Source: Stenopsyche tienmushanensis (lineage: Eukaryota; Arthropoda; Insecta; Trichoptera; Stenopsychidae). From it: a stretch of DNA of 64,000 nucleotides. Below the pieces are notes generated by a model. It searched no databases and was not told the origin of the DNA. It saw only the letters and a program-made list of their open reading frames with translations. Shown piece after piece: positions 24,855-36,450 of the stretch (positions are counted from its first letter, which is position 1; each line of letters begins with the position of its first letter). Made by a program: the position numbers and the translations under genes. Location: assembly GCA_008973525.1 (NCBI GenBank), contig WACJ01000058.1:62001-126000 (forward strand). Reading direction: 5' to 3'.

Positions 24855-27380
24855 TATCAGACAGAAAGATACTCACACGAGAAACTTGAAAATCCATCTT
24901 ACAAAATTGAAGGAGACGGTTTTGAATATGGTGCATCGAAAAAAAGTCTGGTCTAATATATCGCCAAATCGTGTAGAAGTCAATTAGTAATAGTTGGCAT
25001 TTCCATGATACACATGTTGCATCATATAAACAATTGTATTCGTATTTATTTAATTTAGTGGTGCTGATGCATATGAAACCATTAAATAAAGATCGCAAAA
25101 CTCGCTACTCCATGAGATCAGTTTAGAAGAATTTTTATCTCTATAATATACAACAATTGTTCGTTCACCTCTCTACATGACCTACCAACTTCATGTGCTT
25201 TACTCTCTTTTATTATAATAAATATTTTTAAACATGCCTGTAATGAGTTTGAACTGATTTTACTAATAGTGCTTTAACAATAAAAAAAGGTCATATTATC
25301 AACAACAAAAAGGTAAAACCTCTTTACCTATCATTATTTTAAGTCGCTGGGAAATGCTTTCTAAATTCTTGGAAAAAGGATAAAAATCTGAATTTCTGAT
25401 ATCAATTTAATACGCGTTTTGCTAAAGCCCAAATTATAGTCATGTAAATTGGATTCAGTCACGACAATTCAAAGAACGTATGACTAACGTCTTTAGCTCG
25501 ATAATTTTTATTTTTATCTTAAACAAATGTACATAAAAGCAAAAGAAATGTTCCAACTAAATTTTATTTCGTACTGATATATATAAATACATAATTTATT
25601 AAAATACTATTCATTTTATTCATACAAAATATTAATAAATGATACATCTTATTATAAAAATATATGCATATTCAATCATATAACAATAAATTATATACAA
25701 GTAGGTAATTGACTTATCATAGATAAATATGAATGTCCAATACACTTTGAAATAATATTCAGATTCAAAAAAAAATGTTTGTATCTATAGGGTTATTTAT
25801 TTACATAATATAAAGCATATATCACAGCAAACAATATTTTTTCATCTTAAATCAAGTCCTTTATAGTTATATCTTTAATGCAATGGTTCAAATGAGATTT
25901 TTACCAAACTAAGTTCATATTTTCATCTTAAAAAATGTATTCATTTGGAATAAATTCTTAACAACATTTATTTAATGGTTTGAATAAAAATGACATAGTT
26001 ATCGATCAAAATCTCGACGGTCAAAATTTTTTAACAGTCAAAATTCCAATATCCATTATAGTGTTTAATATAGTATTTAAATATATAATTTTAATATGAA
26101 AATTATCAAACGTTTTATGCTTCTCATAAGTATAGTTTAAATTAGGTTATATCAATATTTGTCTCCTAATCTTATAACCCAAATGACAAATTATAGAGAT
26201 GTATCATATAAAGCTGCCGAATTTTAGTCAATCAGTAGTCGATCGTGATTGTGAAAGATTTTGTGCAATATTTTATAAATTCAGCTGTTTAAATTCACTA
26301 AATTGCTATTTCCATACATACAATCAATCCAACTTTTTGTATGAGTTCAAGTTGGGACTTTTGGATAAAAGTTACATAGTTAGAATACATTTGATCAAAA
26401 CTAAGGCGTTTAGATGTGGGTTCTTCATTGATGATTCGAAATGATAAAATATAATTTTTAAGTCAAATCATTACTTATCATGAAAAGTGTATACAAATAG
26501 AAAAATGATCTAGACAATGGCTAAATGCAAATGAAGCTTCAGAACAAAGAATCTAATTTCTCGTTGGCATTTGGTTGGTTATTTTTATTTTCATCTACAA
26601 ATTCAGCAATTTCATACGATAAGCCCTAATGTAATAGACATAATATAGGCTCGAAAAAACTCAAATGGAAGCTATTTTTGTGTATTTGATAGACAAAATT
26701 ACAATCAATACTTAATTATTTGATATGCAATAACTTCACATAGACTTGTTTACTCATACGTTAACGATAAACTTTCAATCATATATCCATTTTTACAAAG
26801 TTCATTGATAATGGAAGTGTTTATTTTATGACTTACAAAATCGCTTTCACATTCATTTTATAGCTTTGGAATAAAAAAAATAGACCATTTATGCGACGAT
26901 CGAGCCATTGAAATACTCACAAGACAATATCAAATTATATACAATTATCAGTGATCGTGATTGTGATATTCCATCTATACAAATAAGTAAAAGCAACTTT
27001 TTTTGAATGCGAAAAGTATTAAATATAAAATGTTGATATTTAGTGTATTGCTTCGGCGATTTTTATTGAACATAAAAATATTTTTTAAAGTTTAACAAAG
27101 TATGGTAGTGGAAATGGGGGGAGTCACTTATGTTGGTGCGCGAGCGATTACATTCTTCACCATGGAAGTCCTAAATCCTGAACAAGTGATTTTCAGTGAA
27201 TAAATTAAACATATTTTTACTTTGTTTAATATTGTTTATAGCTTGGACTATAATTAAGAAGAAATATTGATAAATAAAAAAAAAGATGAGCGATCAAACA
27301 AAAAAATTATGTTTTTACCAAAATTTGTTATAGTTTTTTGTTCATAAAATAAACATTTTGAAATATTTTTGAATAATTGT
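24855..27380. other. AT-rich sequence, no gene seen
   Basis: The 82-codon minus frame at 24850-25098 abuts the mariner relic but shows no transposase motif. The 81-codon plus frame at 26199-26444 is unrecognised. No repeats were found. Confidence 0.5.
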
Positions 27381-27383
27381 AGT

Positions 27384-27710
27384 TTATACGATGAACACGT
27401 TTATTATACACATGTTTGCCAACTTTAAAAAATAATGCTCATCTAGGGCGTGTGAGAGCACTTCCGTGAGCTTGAAAAAAGTAGTTTCAAGAAAAACGCA
27501 TTTAAATTTTCCCCTCTCCTCAGCTTCGCGAAGCGCAACTTCGTCGGCCAAACGTCTCTTAAGAAGAACAAGGACGGTATGATGGCTTTTTAATAAAAAA
27601 GCCAATAAAGGGACGGGATCATGAGAAGTTAATATCCAAAGAATTTCAAGAAACCCACTTTTTCCACTGGTGTCAGATGAGTACCGTAACAATGATAATA
27701 ATAACACCAT
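27384..27710 (-). other. 108-codon open frame, unrecognised
   Basis: The frame is one of the longest in the window but matches no family I know. The middle (KRRLADEVALREAEERGKF) looks protein-like and the flanks are hydrophobic. It includes an AAAAAAGTAGTTTC[AG]AG[AG]AAAACGC stretch that recurs at 54553-54578, where it is clearly non-coding. That argues the region is repeat-derived. The 'start' is not an ATG in good context. Confidence 0.2.
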
Positions 27711-27951
27711 TTGAAATACCTATCAATTTAATGTATATGATGTACACAAGAAGAGATTTGTAATAAATATGACATATTTTTTCTAGTTTTGGATCATAAT
27801 CCCAGATAGTAATGCTAAAAATGTGCTACATAAAAAGGAATTCCTTTTGTAAGAATATTAATAAGAAGAGAATAAATATAAAAATATTCTATTTTAATGT
27901 ATTTATTTAAAGTTCGTTTTGACTGATTTTGATAGAAATAGGCTAGTATTA

Positions 27952-28137
27952 ACCCTTTGGATGCTAAGTATCGATATATCGTCGATTATGAAGCTAGCAT
28001 GGACTGCAAGCAACGATCACTATTGACCCATACACGACTATAATATGAATAGGCTATTAGGGCTTAACATTTTAGTCTAATAAGAGAGAAGATAACAAAA
28101 AAACCTCAAAAAAAACACCGTAGTCATCAAAGGATTA
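27952..28137 (+). mobile_element. possible decayed piggyBac-like MITE
   Basis: The left side reads TTAACCCTTTGGATGCTAAG, the style of piggyBac ends (TTAA target, then CCYTTTG). The right side, CGTAGTCATCAAAGGATTA near 28119-28137, is an imperfect inverted match (CCTTTG-ATG-CTA), with TTAA degraded to ATTA. Subterminally on the left lies the palindromic CGATATATCG. The pairing is weak, so only the left terminus is moderately supported. Confidence 0.3.
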
Positions 28138-28194
28138 CGTGGTCAGCATCATGTCTATATGAAATTTATGCAAGAGATTGGCCAAAAGTCATTT

Positions 28195-28770
28195 TCATAA
28201 CGACCATGGCTCGCATGTCAACAGAATACACCGGTGTGTTCCTCGTGGAGAAATTAGTCAGCGCCCGAAAGAGTCACAAAATGATTACGGAATATTTTGG
28301 GTCGACCTTTCGAGGTCTCCATAAAGCGGACAAGGGTCGTTAAAATGGCAATCCAACGTCACTAGATACTTCCGTTCTATTAGGAACACGTGTTATTACG
28401 GTCAATTTCACATATCAGTCTGGCGTCACCCACACTCGTTGTTTTAGTTTTGTAGTTATGTTGAATTGTCAACATTACGCCCACAGTACACGTCATTCCT
28501 GAGTACCAGTGGTATTCATCCGTGCCGGCGAGGATTACCGCCCTGAGACGACACCCTTATTATCCATCCAGGGTGACGGCTTATTATACTTCCTTTCCGT
28601 CTCTTATTTCTATGAATTATTTTATGATACATGTCCCGTGGCTTTCTGCATTAGGAAAAATGTGACGGGCTTATTTTTCGAAAGATATACGCATAAACCG
28701 CGTGTATTTGTTCAAAACGGAGCTACGCTTATGATTTATGCAGACGATGACGATGAATCTGCTATCTAAA
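28195..28770 (+). other. GC-richer segment with broken open frames, unrecognised
   Basis: Composition is clearly less AT-rich than the flanks. Plus-strand frames run ARMSTEYTGVFLVEKLVSAR... (28205-28340) and, after stops, an 86-codon frame at 28509-28769 ending DDDDESAI. Neither matches a family I know. The shift in composition and the stops suggest a decayed gene or an element imported from elsewhere. The possible piggyBac terminus 60 bp upstream may belong to it. Confidence 0.25.
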
Positions 28771-28779
28771 TCTGATGAG

Positions 28780-30960
28780 CCTATAATGTATTAGTATACA
28801 ACAAGAATATCAAAAGATCGTTTTTTTATATTAAATGCATTTAATATATGCAATCAATGCGTTACACACGGAGCCGGGACATCATTCGAATCAGATTTGT
28901 TTTATATAATTCAATTCGCATTGGTGTGAAATGAATCGCATTTTCACTGCATAAGAAAAGTATAAACGGTGATTCCATAAAATATGTATATTTGTAGTTT
29001 TAGGGTAATCCCCGCAACAGTTCGCTTAATTTATATCATTTCGTTAATATGAAATATTTATATAATTTATCTCATGTCTAATCACTAATCATGATAAATA
29101 ATTTAATTCATGAATCTACAAGTTGTTCTTTTATTTTTAAGTATTTAGAGCGTTCTCACAGAAGCACGATCGACCAGGAAAATTTAGGTGTATATAGATT
29201 TAAAGGTCAAACATGAAATATACTAAAATTATATTATATTTGTTCAATATTTCAAGTCTTAAATGAAATTAAGTATGAAAAATTTCTGCCATATTTCCAT
29301 AATAATAATAGATAATTTAGTATTATTTCGATAATGAAGAAATAAATATAATGTTTGAAATATGTATATTAATTTGAAGTGTTTCAAGCGTTCTTGCGAC
29401 AAAAAATATACAGACTTTTCTTTTGATAAAATATCGTGGAAACCTTAGGATTTATACAAAATATCAGCATAATATATCTAAAATTAAACAAGCCTAAGAC
29501 AAAATGAAAGATCAAAGGCTTACGTGCTCATTATTAGAGACAATGTTTCAGAAATAGAATTCGCATATATATTCTATTGTAATCACAAATAAAAGCAGAG
29601 AGTAAAATGTAGCATATGTAATTGAATTTGTGATCTAAGCTACGACACAAATTTCATTCAGAATAACTTCATATATTCGCTTCTCGTAATAAAATACGAA
29701 TATTTAATATCATATATTATTTTGTTCGTCTTTTAAACACTAATAACGTTAAAATATCTATTTATATATTCGATCCAATCTGAGATGTGAACATCTCAAT
29801 ATAAAATACTCGATAAATCTAAATCTAACAATATTTCGTTGCTGCATTTATTTACACAAACGTCATGTGAAAATATCGTTAACAAAAAGAAACATTTTGA
29901 GGCTTTCATTCTGATCGATGACATAAAAAGGACGAAGACTTGTGTTTGACACGTGTGATATATTTTTAATACATTTGCGATGAAATGAATGTCCTTTGAA
30001 TGAATATTTCTATATAAAAGATTGACACTGTCTGATCATTACCTATCCTCGAGAGCCCATCTATTGTTATGTGGACGCTGATCCACTTAATAGCATTTAT
30101 CTATTAAATTTTAAGTCATAACTCGTTACGGTTGTCGTTTTAAAGCTACCCAAACGTTAATATTATGCGAGCAAAAAATATTCATATTCTCACGTCCAAT
30201 TCAACAACATTTGTAAATTTCGGGCGTTATTATGACATGTTGCAATAACCGATTAAAGACCGAATTTATCTCGCGCTGTTATACTTTGTATGCATTACGC
30301 AGGATGACACTAAGCATCCGATATGTTCCATTAATCACGACTTTAGAAAAGAGCGTATGTTTTATGTTTCCTGATCATCTTCCATTATTTAATAAACATG
30401 TCTGCAAGAATGGCGCAGTGTCATTTTAAACATCATTTGTTCCTCTTAAGACAATGATCGCACGTCTATTAGGTCTAATAGTATAAACTTTCGTTATGTA
30501 CGACCTTCGAATATGGCATGATTTGAACATTAGATGCGACATTACAACGATCTTCATTATGGAAAACTATTTTGATGTGAATTTTCGCGTTTAAATTCAA
30601 ATGAAATGTGTTTAAAAAATTGAATTTAGATGCCAAAATTTCTATTGGATTTACACAAAAATCGTTGTAAATTTTACAATTAATTTTCATATTAATCTCG
30701 TTAATCGACGCTTTGTTATCAACGACCTTTTGTATACAAATCCCAAGTAATAACTACATCATTTTCTTAATTTATGAACCATTTTTGGCAATAAAAATGG
30801 ACTTCAATTTTATAATAACAACAAAAAATGCATGAAATACAGAATGAAAATCATTGTTTTTTTAATTTTATTTTTTCAAATTGATAGATGCGTCGATTGA
30901 TTGAATCGTCGATTAACGAACATGATTATGTTTTGAATTCAAAAAAATCGTAGCAAGCTT
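28780..30960. other. AT-rich sequence, no gene seen
   Basis: The frames at 30232-30429 (plus) and 30475-30690 (minus) are short and unrecognised. If the receptor transcript is longer than predicted, its 3' flank could extend here, but nothing shows it. Confidence 0.5.
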
Positions 30961-30965
30961 GAATC

Positions 30966-31160
30966 TTAACACACTTCGGTCGGAACATATGGTATTGCGT
31001 TTTTTTTCACGATTCCAGTTTTATAAAAATTATAAAAATATTTTATTGATTTGAGGTTATAGCAATTTTTAATTGAGACTATTTTATCGCACACGTAATG
31101 CAATTTTACTCACCACAGAGGCAAGTTCGCGCATATCAGTGCCCGACTAAAGTGTGTTAA
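30966..31160. mobile_element. piggyBac-like MITE, 195 bp, TTAA-flanked
   Basis: Both ends show TTAA followed by a terminal inverted repeat. Left is TTAACACACTTCGGTCGG from 30966; the right end, reverse-complemented from 31160, is TTAACACACTTTAGTCGG. The match is 16 of 18. TTAA target duplication and an ACACACTT-type end are piggyBac features. There is no coding capacity. It sits about 400 bp downstream of the receptor stop codon, beyond the predicted polyadenylation signals. Confidence 0.72.
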
Positions 31161-31416
31161 AATGGACTTAATACAATAGAGATAATGTATACATTTGATT
31201 TTAAGCATTATTTTAATCAAGCCTTTTATTTTTTAACACCTTTGACTCCACAGTTTTGTTGATTTTAACACTTAACATCGTATGACTTTTTTTAAATATC
31301 ATTAATTTACTGGGTGTTAAACTTTTTTTAAACACTTTTCTCGTTTTTATATTATAAATAATTTACTAAAAAAATGTTAAACGCTAATTTATTAAAATAT
31401 TTTATATACATTCATA

Positions 31417-31422
31417 TTTATT
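31417..31422 (-). promoter_or_regulatory. candidate polyadenylation signal of the receptor gene
   Basis: The minus strand reads AATAAA about 130 nt after the receptor stop codon at 31554; a second AATAAA lies at 31388-31393. Both are at plausible distances for a short 3' UTR. In DNA this AT-rich, AATAAA also arises often by chance. Confidence 0.4.
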
Positions 31423-31553
31423 GACTAGAAAATTAAATGTATAAGTATTTTTGTTCCTTAAGTTTAGGTATAAATTTTTTAACACTGATCACAATTCTGA
31501 GGCTAGCTTTCGTCTATTTCAAACTTATAGGTTACATTCATTTTGGGTAAATT

Positions 31554-32063
31554 TCAAGTATCTGTAATGTTTGTTGCCACTGTCGCCGTGCTGCAAGGAG
31601 CCCTCGTGGAACGAGTGGAGCTTCGGCGCAAGACGGAATGGTGCTGGTTGCTGGACTGGTGGTTGAAGAGTAGGTTGTTCTGGTTCTTATGGACCCGCTT
31701 GCAACTGCAAAATATCAACTCCCTCATACCTTTGCGGAAGTTCCTCGACAGGAACGCGTAGAGGAATGGATTGATTCCGGAGTTGAAGTAGGTGATGAGG
31801 AAAGTCAAAGGTGTGAAGAGAGTACTGAAGTCACTGCCGCCATGATAGTTGGAAGACCAGTGCTGCCACATCTTGCGGGCATGAAACGGAAGATTGCAGA
31901 GGGCGAACGTGAGAACAACCACTATGAGCATGCGAATGACTCCTCTTCGAGCCCTGAGGACCTTTTGAGAAAGATGGCTGAAGTGGCTGTCATGTGAATG
32001 AGAGCCTCTTGCACGCCACGTGGTTACCAAAGGTGAGTAGTTGTTGGAGACGTCAACAGACAC
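31554..32063 (-). CDS. last coding exon of a class A peptide GPCR (loop 3, TM6, TM7, tail)
   Basis: This exon encodes 169 residues of a rhodopsin-family receptor for a neuropeptide-type ligand at the plasma membrane. In order: a His/Ser-rich third intracellular loop (residues 1-38); a basic stretch leading into TM6 (about 43-63, MLIVVVLTFALCNLPFH, with Asn where many receptors have C-W-x-P); a short extracellular loop with WSSNY; TM7 (about 80-103) with the N-P-x-x-Y variant NPFLYAF; a helix 8 start (SRNFRKGMREL) with cysteines FCSC for palmitoylation; and a Ser/Thr/Asn-rich tail ending TDT. The exon begins GTG-TCT after the acceptor TTTGCTTTGTTTAG, so residue 1 is an internal codon, not a start. 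It joins in phase 0 to 42614-42748. The FALCNLPFHARKMW stretch recalls insect trissin-type receptors; the ligand call is tentative. Confidence 0.9.
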   Translation of the reverse strand: MSVDVSNNYSPLVTTWRARGSHSHDSHFSHLSQKVLRARRGVIRMLIVVVLTFALCNLPFHARKMWQHWSSNYHGGSDFSTLFTPLTFLITYFNSGINPFLYAFLSRNFRKGMRELIFCSCKRVHKNQNNLLFNHQSSNQHHSVLRRSSTRSTRAPCSTATVATNITDT

Positions 32064-32258
32064 CTAAACAAAGCAAAAAAAACATTTCATTATACAATTA
32101 TATGACATAAGAAATAAAATAGCCTTACACTTAAAAACTGTACCTAAACGAACTTAACTACAGGGGCTAACTTATATAATAGTTATCATTTTCCTCTCAA
32201 TAATCATTTAAAAATTGTTAGAAAAACACGCGATTAGTTCTGAATAAATACTCTATAG

Positions 32259-32470
32259 TCAACCCTTCTATAGCATCCACTTCTGCAGAGTTTTTTCCTA
32301 TAGCGTTTGTGACGTCTTTTATATGAGCAACAGATAAAATACATAAGTTCAATACCTCCTCGCGCGTGTTAATCACTTGCACTTGTTAAAAAACTAAACA
32401 CGTACAAATTTTGTATAAAAGCTTAATTTTCTATAGCGTGGTCCCTATTTGGACGCTATAGAAGGGTTGA
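32259..32470 (+). mobile_element. MITE with TCAACCCTTCTATAGC ends, intact copy
   Basis: The terminal inverted repeats match at 20 of 21 positions: TCAACCCTTCTATAGCATCC at the left, and the reverse complement of the right end with GTCC in place of ATCC. Internal copies of CTATAGCG recur near both ends. The same element occurs, split by a hAT insertion, at 52355-53123, where the interior aligns in reverse. No clear target duplication is visible. It lies about 200 bp from the receptor's last exon, inside the intron. Confidence 0.75.
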
Positions 32471-32653
32471 TTTTATTTGTAATCTATGTACACATTTTGT
32501 TAAAATTTATACTTGGAAGGAAATTAGTTTAATTAGTTTCGGATTTATTACTTTCAAGAAGGGATTTATACAAAGGAGTAATGATTTTTCAAAAAGAGAC
32601 CTAGCGGTAATCAAAGCACGCCATTAACGACCAAAGCAAACGCTGAGATTTTG

Positions 32654-33088
32654 CTACGCAATAGATGATATTAAGCCGGAAAGAAATAGCGCCCAATACG
32701 AGAGAGCTGTCGAGCAGACCTCGACGAAGAAGGACCTCTTCAGATAACCTGGTTGGCTACCAGACCCCGACGGAGAAGGATCTTCTCGGACGACCAGTTC
32801 TTCGATCCCATACCCAAAGGAGAAAGATCTCCACGGCGGGTTCTCTCTTTGCTTCTGGACCTCAACAGGAGAGAATCTTTGAGAAAAAGACCACAACTTT
32901 GAGTTCGACAAAGCATAGCGTCTCTTGGGTGGATCATTACCCGCTTTATCCGTATCACGCATGCTCGCTTGCTTGTCACTGGTTCTTCTACTGTGAGTTA
33001 ATTGAATAAATACGTTGTGCTGATTGTTCAACATTTTATAGACCTCACTGAGTGAATTGAAACCATAAACGTGTATTCCGTCGTTCAT
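32654..33088 (-). other. GC-richer segment with overlapping open frames, unrecognised
   Basis: A 144-codon minus-strand frame starts at a true ATG (33088-33086). The same segment also holds a 114-codon plus frame and a 79-codon minus frame, so openness on both strands is partly a composition effect. The 144-residue product has a basic middle, a WRSFSFGYGIEEL segment and a hydrophobic end (ALSYWALFLSGLISSIA). I recognise no domain. It lies inside the receptor intron on the same strand. It could be an alternative exon, a decayed inserted gene or repeat-derived DNA. Confidence 0.25.
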
Positions 33089-33242
33089 CGCAGCCGACTC
33101 GTAGATCGGGACCGTTGTTACGGATTACGCCGCGATCGATCTCGCAATTAATCACACGTTGCACTGAGATGCTTTCAACAGCGCACAACAAGCAAACTGA
33201 ACAGAATTCAGGGAGGCATTGGTTCTAAGCTTACAACCTTCA

Positions 33243-33451
33243 TTAACCACTTGACTGCTGTGGTATAAATGTATAAAATATAAGTCAAGGCTACCCGATG
33301 ACTCTTTCTACGCGTCATCCCACAACCTTCAACATCGATGTGTGATATGATTAAAAGTGTCGGCGAAGACTGTATGCATATACTTATCTGACGCAATAAG
33401 TAAGTATTATCTGCTGACGTATTTGACGGTGACTGTGCGTCAATGGGTTAA
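33243..33451. mobile_element. possible piggyBac-like MITE, 209 bp, TTAA-flanked
   Basis: Left end is TTAACCACTTGACTGC from 33243; the right end, reverse-complemented from 33451, is TTAACCCATTGACGCAC. Both carry TTAA, and the pattern CC-x-x-TTGAC is shared. TTAACCCWTTGAC-style ends are common in insect piggyBac elements. There is no coding capacity. The right end abuts the R3 repeat at 33448. Confidence 0.45.
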
Positions 33452-33745
33452 ATGAGATTATCTCGAAACTGCATTTTCAAAAAAAAAACTAACTTGGAGC
33501 TTAAAAAGTTTATAATCGACCTGGCTGAATTTTTGAGAGGTTTCTCACTATAATATTGTTGATTGGATATACCTAAAATTTTAAGGTTTTCCCGTAAATA
33601 AATTACTTTTTTAGGGTAAACTATGTCAAGAATATATAAAAGTTTAACTAAAAAGTCTACTTGGTTTTTAATTTTATACTTTTATAGGTATATTCTTCTC
33701 CTGCACATATTAAAAATAAAAAAAAAACAGTTTATTTTAAAGCCT
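33448..33745 (-). repeat. dispersed repeat R3, copy 2
   Basis: This is the inverted counterpart of 19395-19695. It starts GAGATTATCTCGAAACTGCA and continues through a CACTATAATATTG block and AAAGTTTAACTAAAAAG to an A-rich tail. The copies are diverged by small indels. Confidence 0.65.
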
Positions 33746-33749
33746 AGTT

Positions 33750-36180
33750 ACGGCTCTATATTTATATAACGCCTAAAAAATATTATAAAAGTTTTTAATA
33801 TCGACGTTATTCAACATGCAAATTTCTGACATTTAGAACTTGTTCCTGTCTTATAAACCACGCCTTCGATAAAGACGAACGATACCGTATGATCACTCAG
33901 ATGTTTTTTCTAAGGACTTAAGCGTTTTATTTGATTTTGATGTAAATATGAACAGCCTTGTTCTTGGAAGAAATTATTCGTAGATAAAATTGATGTTTTT
34001 TTTTTGCAACCGCAATTAAACAATAATTTTAGACTATGAGACCTTGGCTTTAATGAAATTCTATAATATCCATTATTTGCTTATCTACCAAAGGAGTCTT
34101 ATATTATTCAAAGATAAGCAGTTTTTTACAAGAAAATAAACGTCGAAAAAAATTTTAAGGTCGAACTTTAACAAATATTTTCACATGCTAATATATGTTT
34201 TCCTTTGATGGAAATCTTAATTCATATAACAATTTTATAAAATAGAATTCCATTTTATTTAAAATAAAAAATAATATGTTAATAAACCAATTTTTGGTAT
34301 CAATTTATTTGATTATTATGAATTTTGCCACGTTATTCTAATCTCATATTTCTTCTCATAAGTTTAGATGTCATGATGTCTTATTTATGCAGATTGTTTT
34401 CAAATTAGATTTATCTCTTCGTCAGTTTGTCACTTGAGACTTCTCGGTCGTTGTTAATAAGTCATTTCGAATTAGTGTCATTGCAATAAAATACTCATCC
34501 TACGATCGAGCGTTTTGCTAATGTGAAACTTACTTTATTGCGACCTCAATTATTGGAATTTGTGACCAAATGGTGACCCTCGTCCAAAAAGTAGACACGA
34601 ATTCTATTTGTACATGTGTCATGAAACTCTTCGTTGAGGATTCTAATACAATTGCTGCGGTCCTGCTTTTCTGTGATTTATTTTCTTGTGAGATGACAAA
34701 CATTCCATCTACAACAAGGACCCCGGCGCGGTTTCAATGTGCCTCCTCGACTAATTGCAGGCTTTGTCTAAGAATTTCATAGTGAATGGTATAACACATG
34801 AGGTCATGTGCTATTTTAACATATAAATATAATTTAATTAAGATGCTATAAAAGCATTCGATGGTAATTTATGACAAGATGGTCTGCAATTCACAAGTAT
34901 TTCGATTGAGGCTCGAACGTGATAAAATATTTTAAAAGAACCATTGTTAAGTAAATTTTAAATGTCGTTCCACGAACAGATTCCATAATGTGATTCACAA
35001 ATCCCCAGAGACTTCCCCTGAATGTTTTATGGAGGGATTTACCTTAACATGCTCTTAAGGAGCATTTTAAAAGAAAAGCGTTCACACGTTGCTAGGCAGG
35101 CAAAATCTAAAAATTATAATAAAATTATAAATATAATAAATAAGATTATAGTTCATAAAAAACTAAAATAAAAGGATTGTAACAATTCTCTAAAAACCCC
35201 CTACTGAAGATTTATTATTCTGAGCAAATTGTCAGACAAGTCGATTTGAACTTGGAACGTGACTTCCATTCATGAAGACGATCCTAAATGGTTTCACACC
35301 ATTTTGAACGACATCTAAAACATCAAGCTATTTTAATTGCACGCAGAAATTCTAAAAAAGACACAGGTTAAATTTTAGATTTTTTTTGTTTTTTTAAATA
35401 TAAAAACTCCTTCACTAAGCAATTTTCATTGCAAAATAACGTCTTCTATTTATAGTTATATTAACGCCTCACAAATTTGTTTAATCGTTATATGAATATA
35501 AAGTAGGATTTTTCATTAACCAATATTATTTTAAAAAGAAAGTTTCAGTGGTTCATGAAAAAATAAATTCATCAATGAGTGCCGATGAACTGTAACCTTT
35601 ACATTGACCTTTGCGTGTGCATTTATTTTGAGCTTAAAGATTCTCACGTTGTACCGAAATTATTGAACATTTGTTGTGAATGGACTTTCTGAAAATAAGG
35701 CTGTATCATCTGCGTATTCTCGCTTATTAATTAGTTAGCTGTCGGTTTTAATATCCTCATTTACATCGCAAAGTGCTTTTAAGGAAACCTTTCCCAGTAA
35801 ACTTTCAATGGAAGCAACCTTGATTAATTCATAATTATCTATATTAAAGCCTCTTTCTTGATATTCATATTATTAAATCTTGAAACAATTTGTCATATAA
35901 TAAAGATTACTTTAATATCCATTAACTGATAGCAAGAAGCACATCCTTGCTATTATGTACATGCAATATTAAATACAAATAAGATTTTATTCATGATCAT
36001 GATCATGATTTAAAATCATGGAAAATCTAAGATGTCTGAAATATTAGAAAGTCTATATAATTTTATGCATATAATTATTATAGAGAAGAAAAAGTGTATA
36101 TATCGATTACTCTTATTAAGTAACAAGATATAGACATGATGAAATATTATAGGTTTCATCATAACAACATGATTAATTTA
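33750..36180. other. AT-rich intron sequence, no gene seen
   Basis: The slightly GC-richer patch at 34560-34790 has a 70-codon plus frame and a minus frame open over about 75 codons, neither recognised. At 35993-36011 there is a short (ATGATC)n palindromic tract. No other structure was seen. Confidence 0.5.
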
Positions 36181-36450
36181 GTTGATTAACACATTACGTA
36201 CGGGAAGCATATTTTTATATATTACGCTATCTTTTGATTAACGATGGCTAAATGGCTAAAATATTATTAAATTCACGTTGATTGCTTATAAGGATTTATT
36301 TTAATTATTTTTTTAAGTTGAGTACACAAACAGAATGATCAAAAATGATGTATGGTTTATATATTTTTTTTCAGCATAACTATTCTTACTATTATATAAA
36401 GTCATCAATATTATAGTCAAAAATATTTTTAAATATTAAAAATATATTAA

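Noticed and set aside
31230..31320. TTAACACC at 31239 and GGTGTTAA at 31313 as another TTAA MITE
   Set aside because: Only the first 8 bases match; the next bases (TTTGACTCC against CAGTAAATT) do not, and the AT-rich context makes such pairs common.
32665..33009. 114-codon plus frame and 79-codon minus frame over the same segment
   Set aside because: Mutually overlapping frames on both strands in a GC-richer patch; at most one can be real and the ATG-started minus frame is the better candidate.
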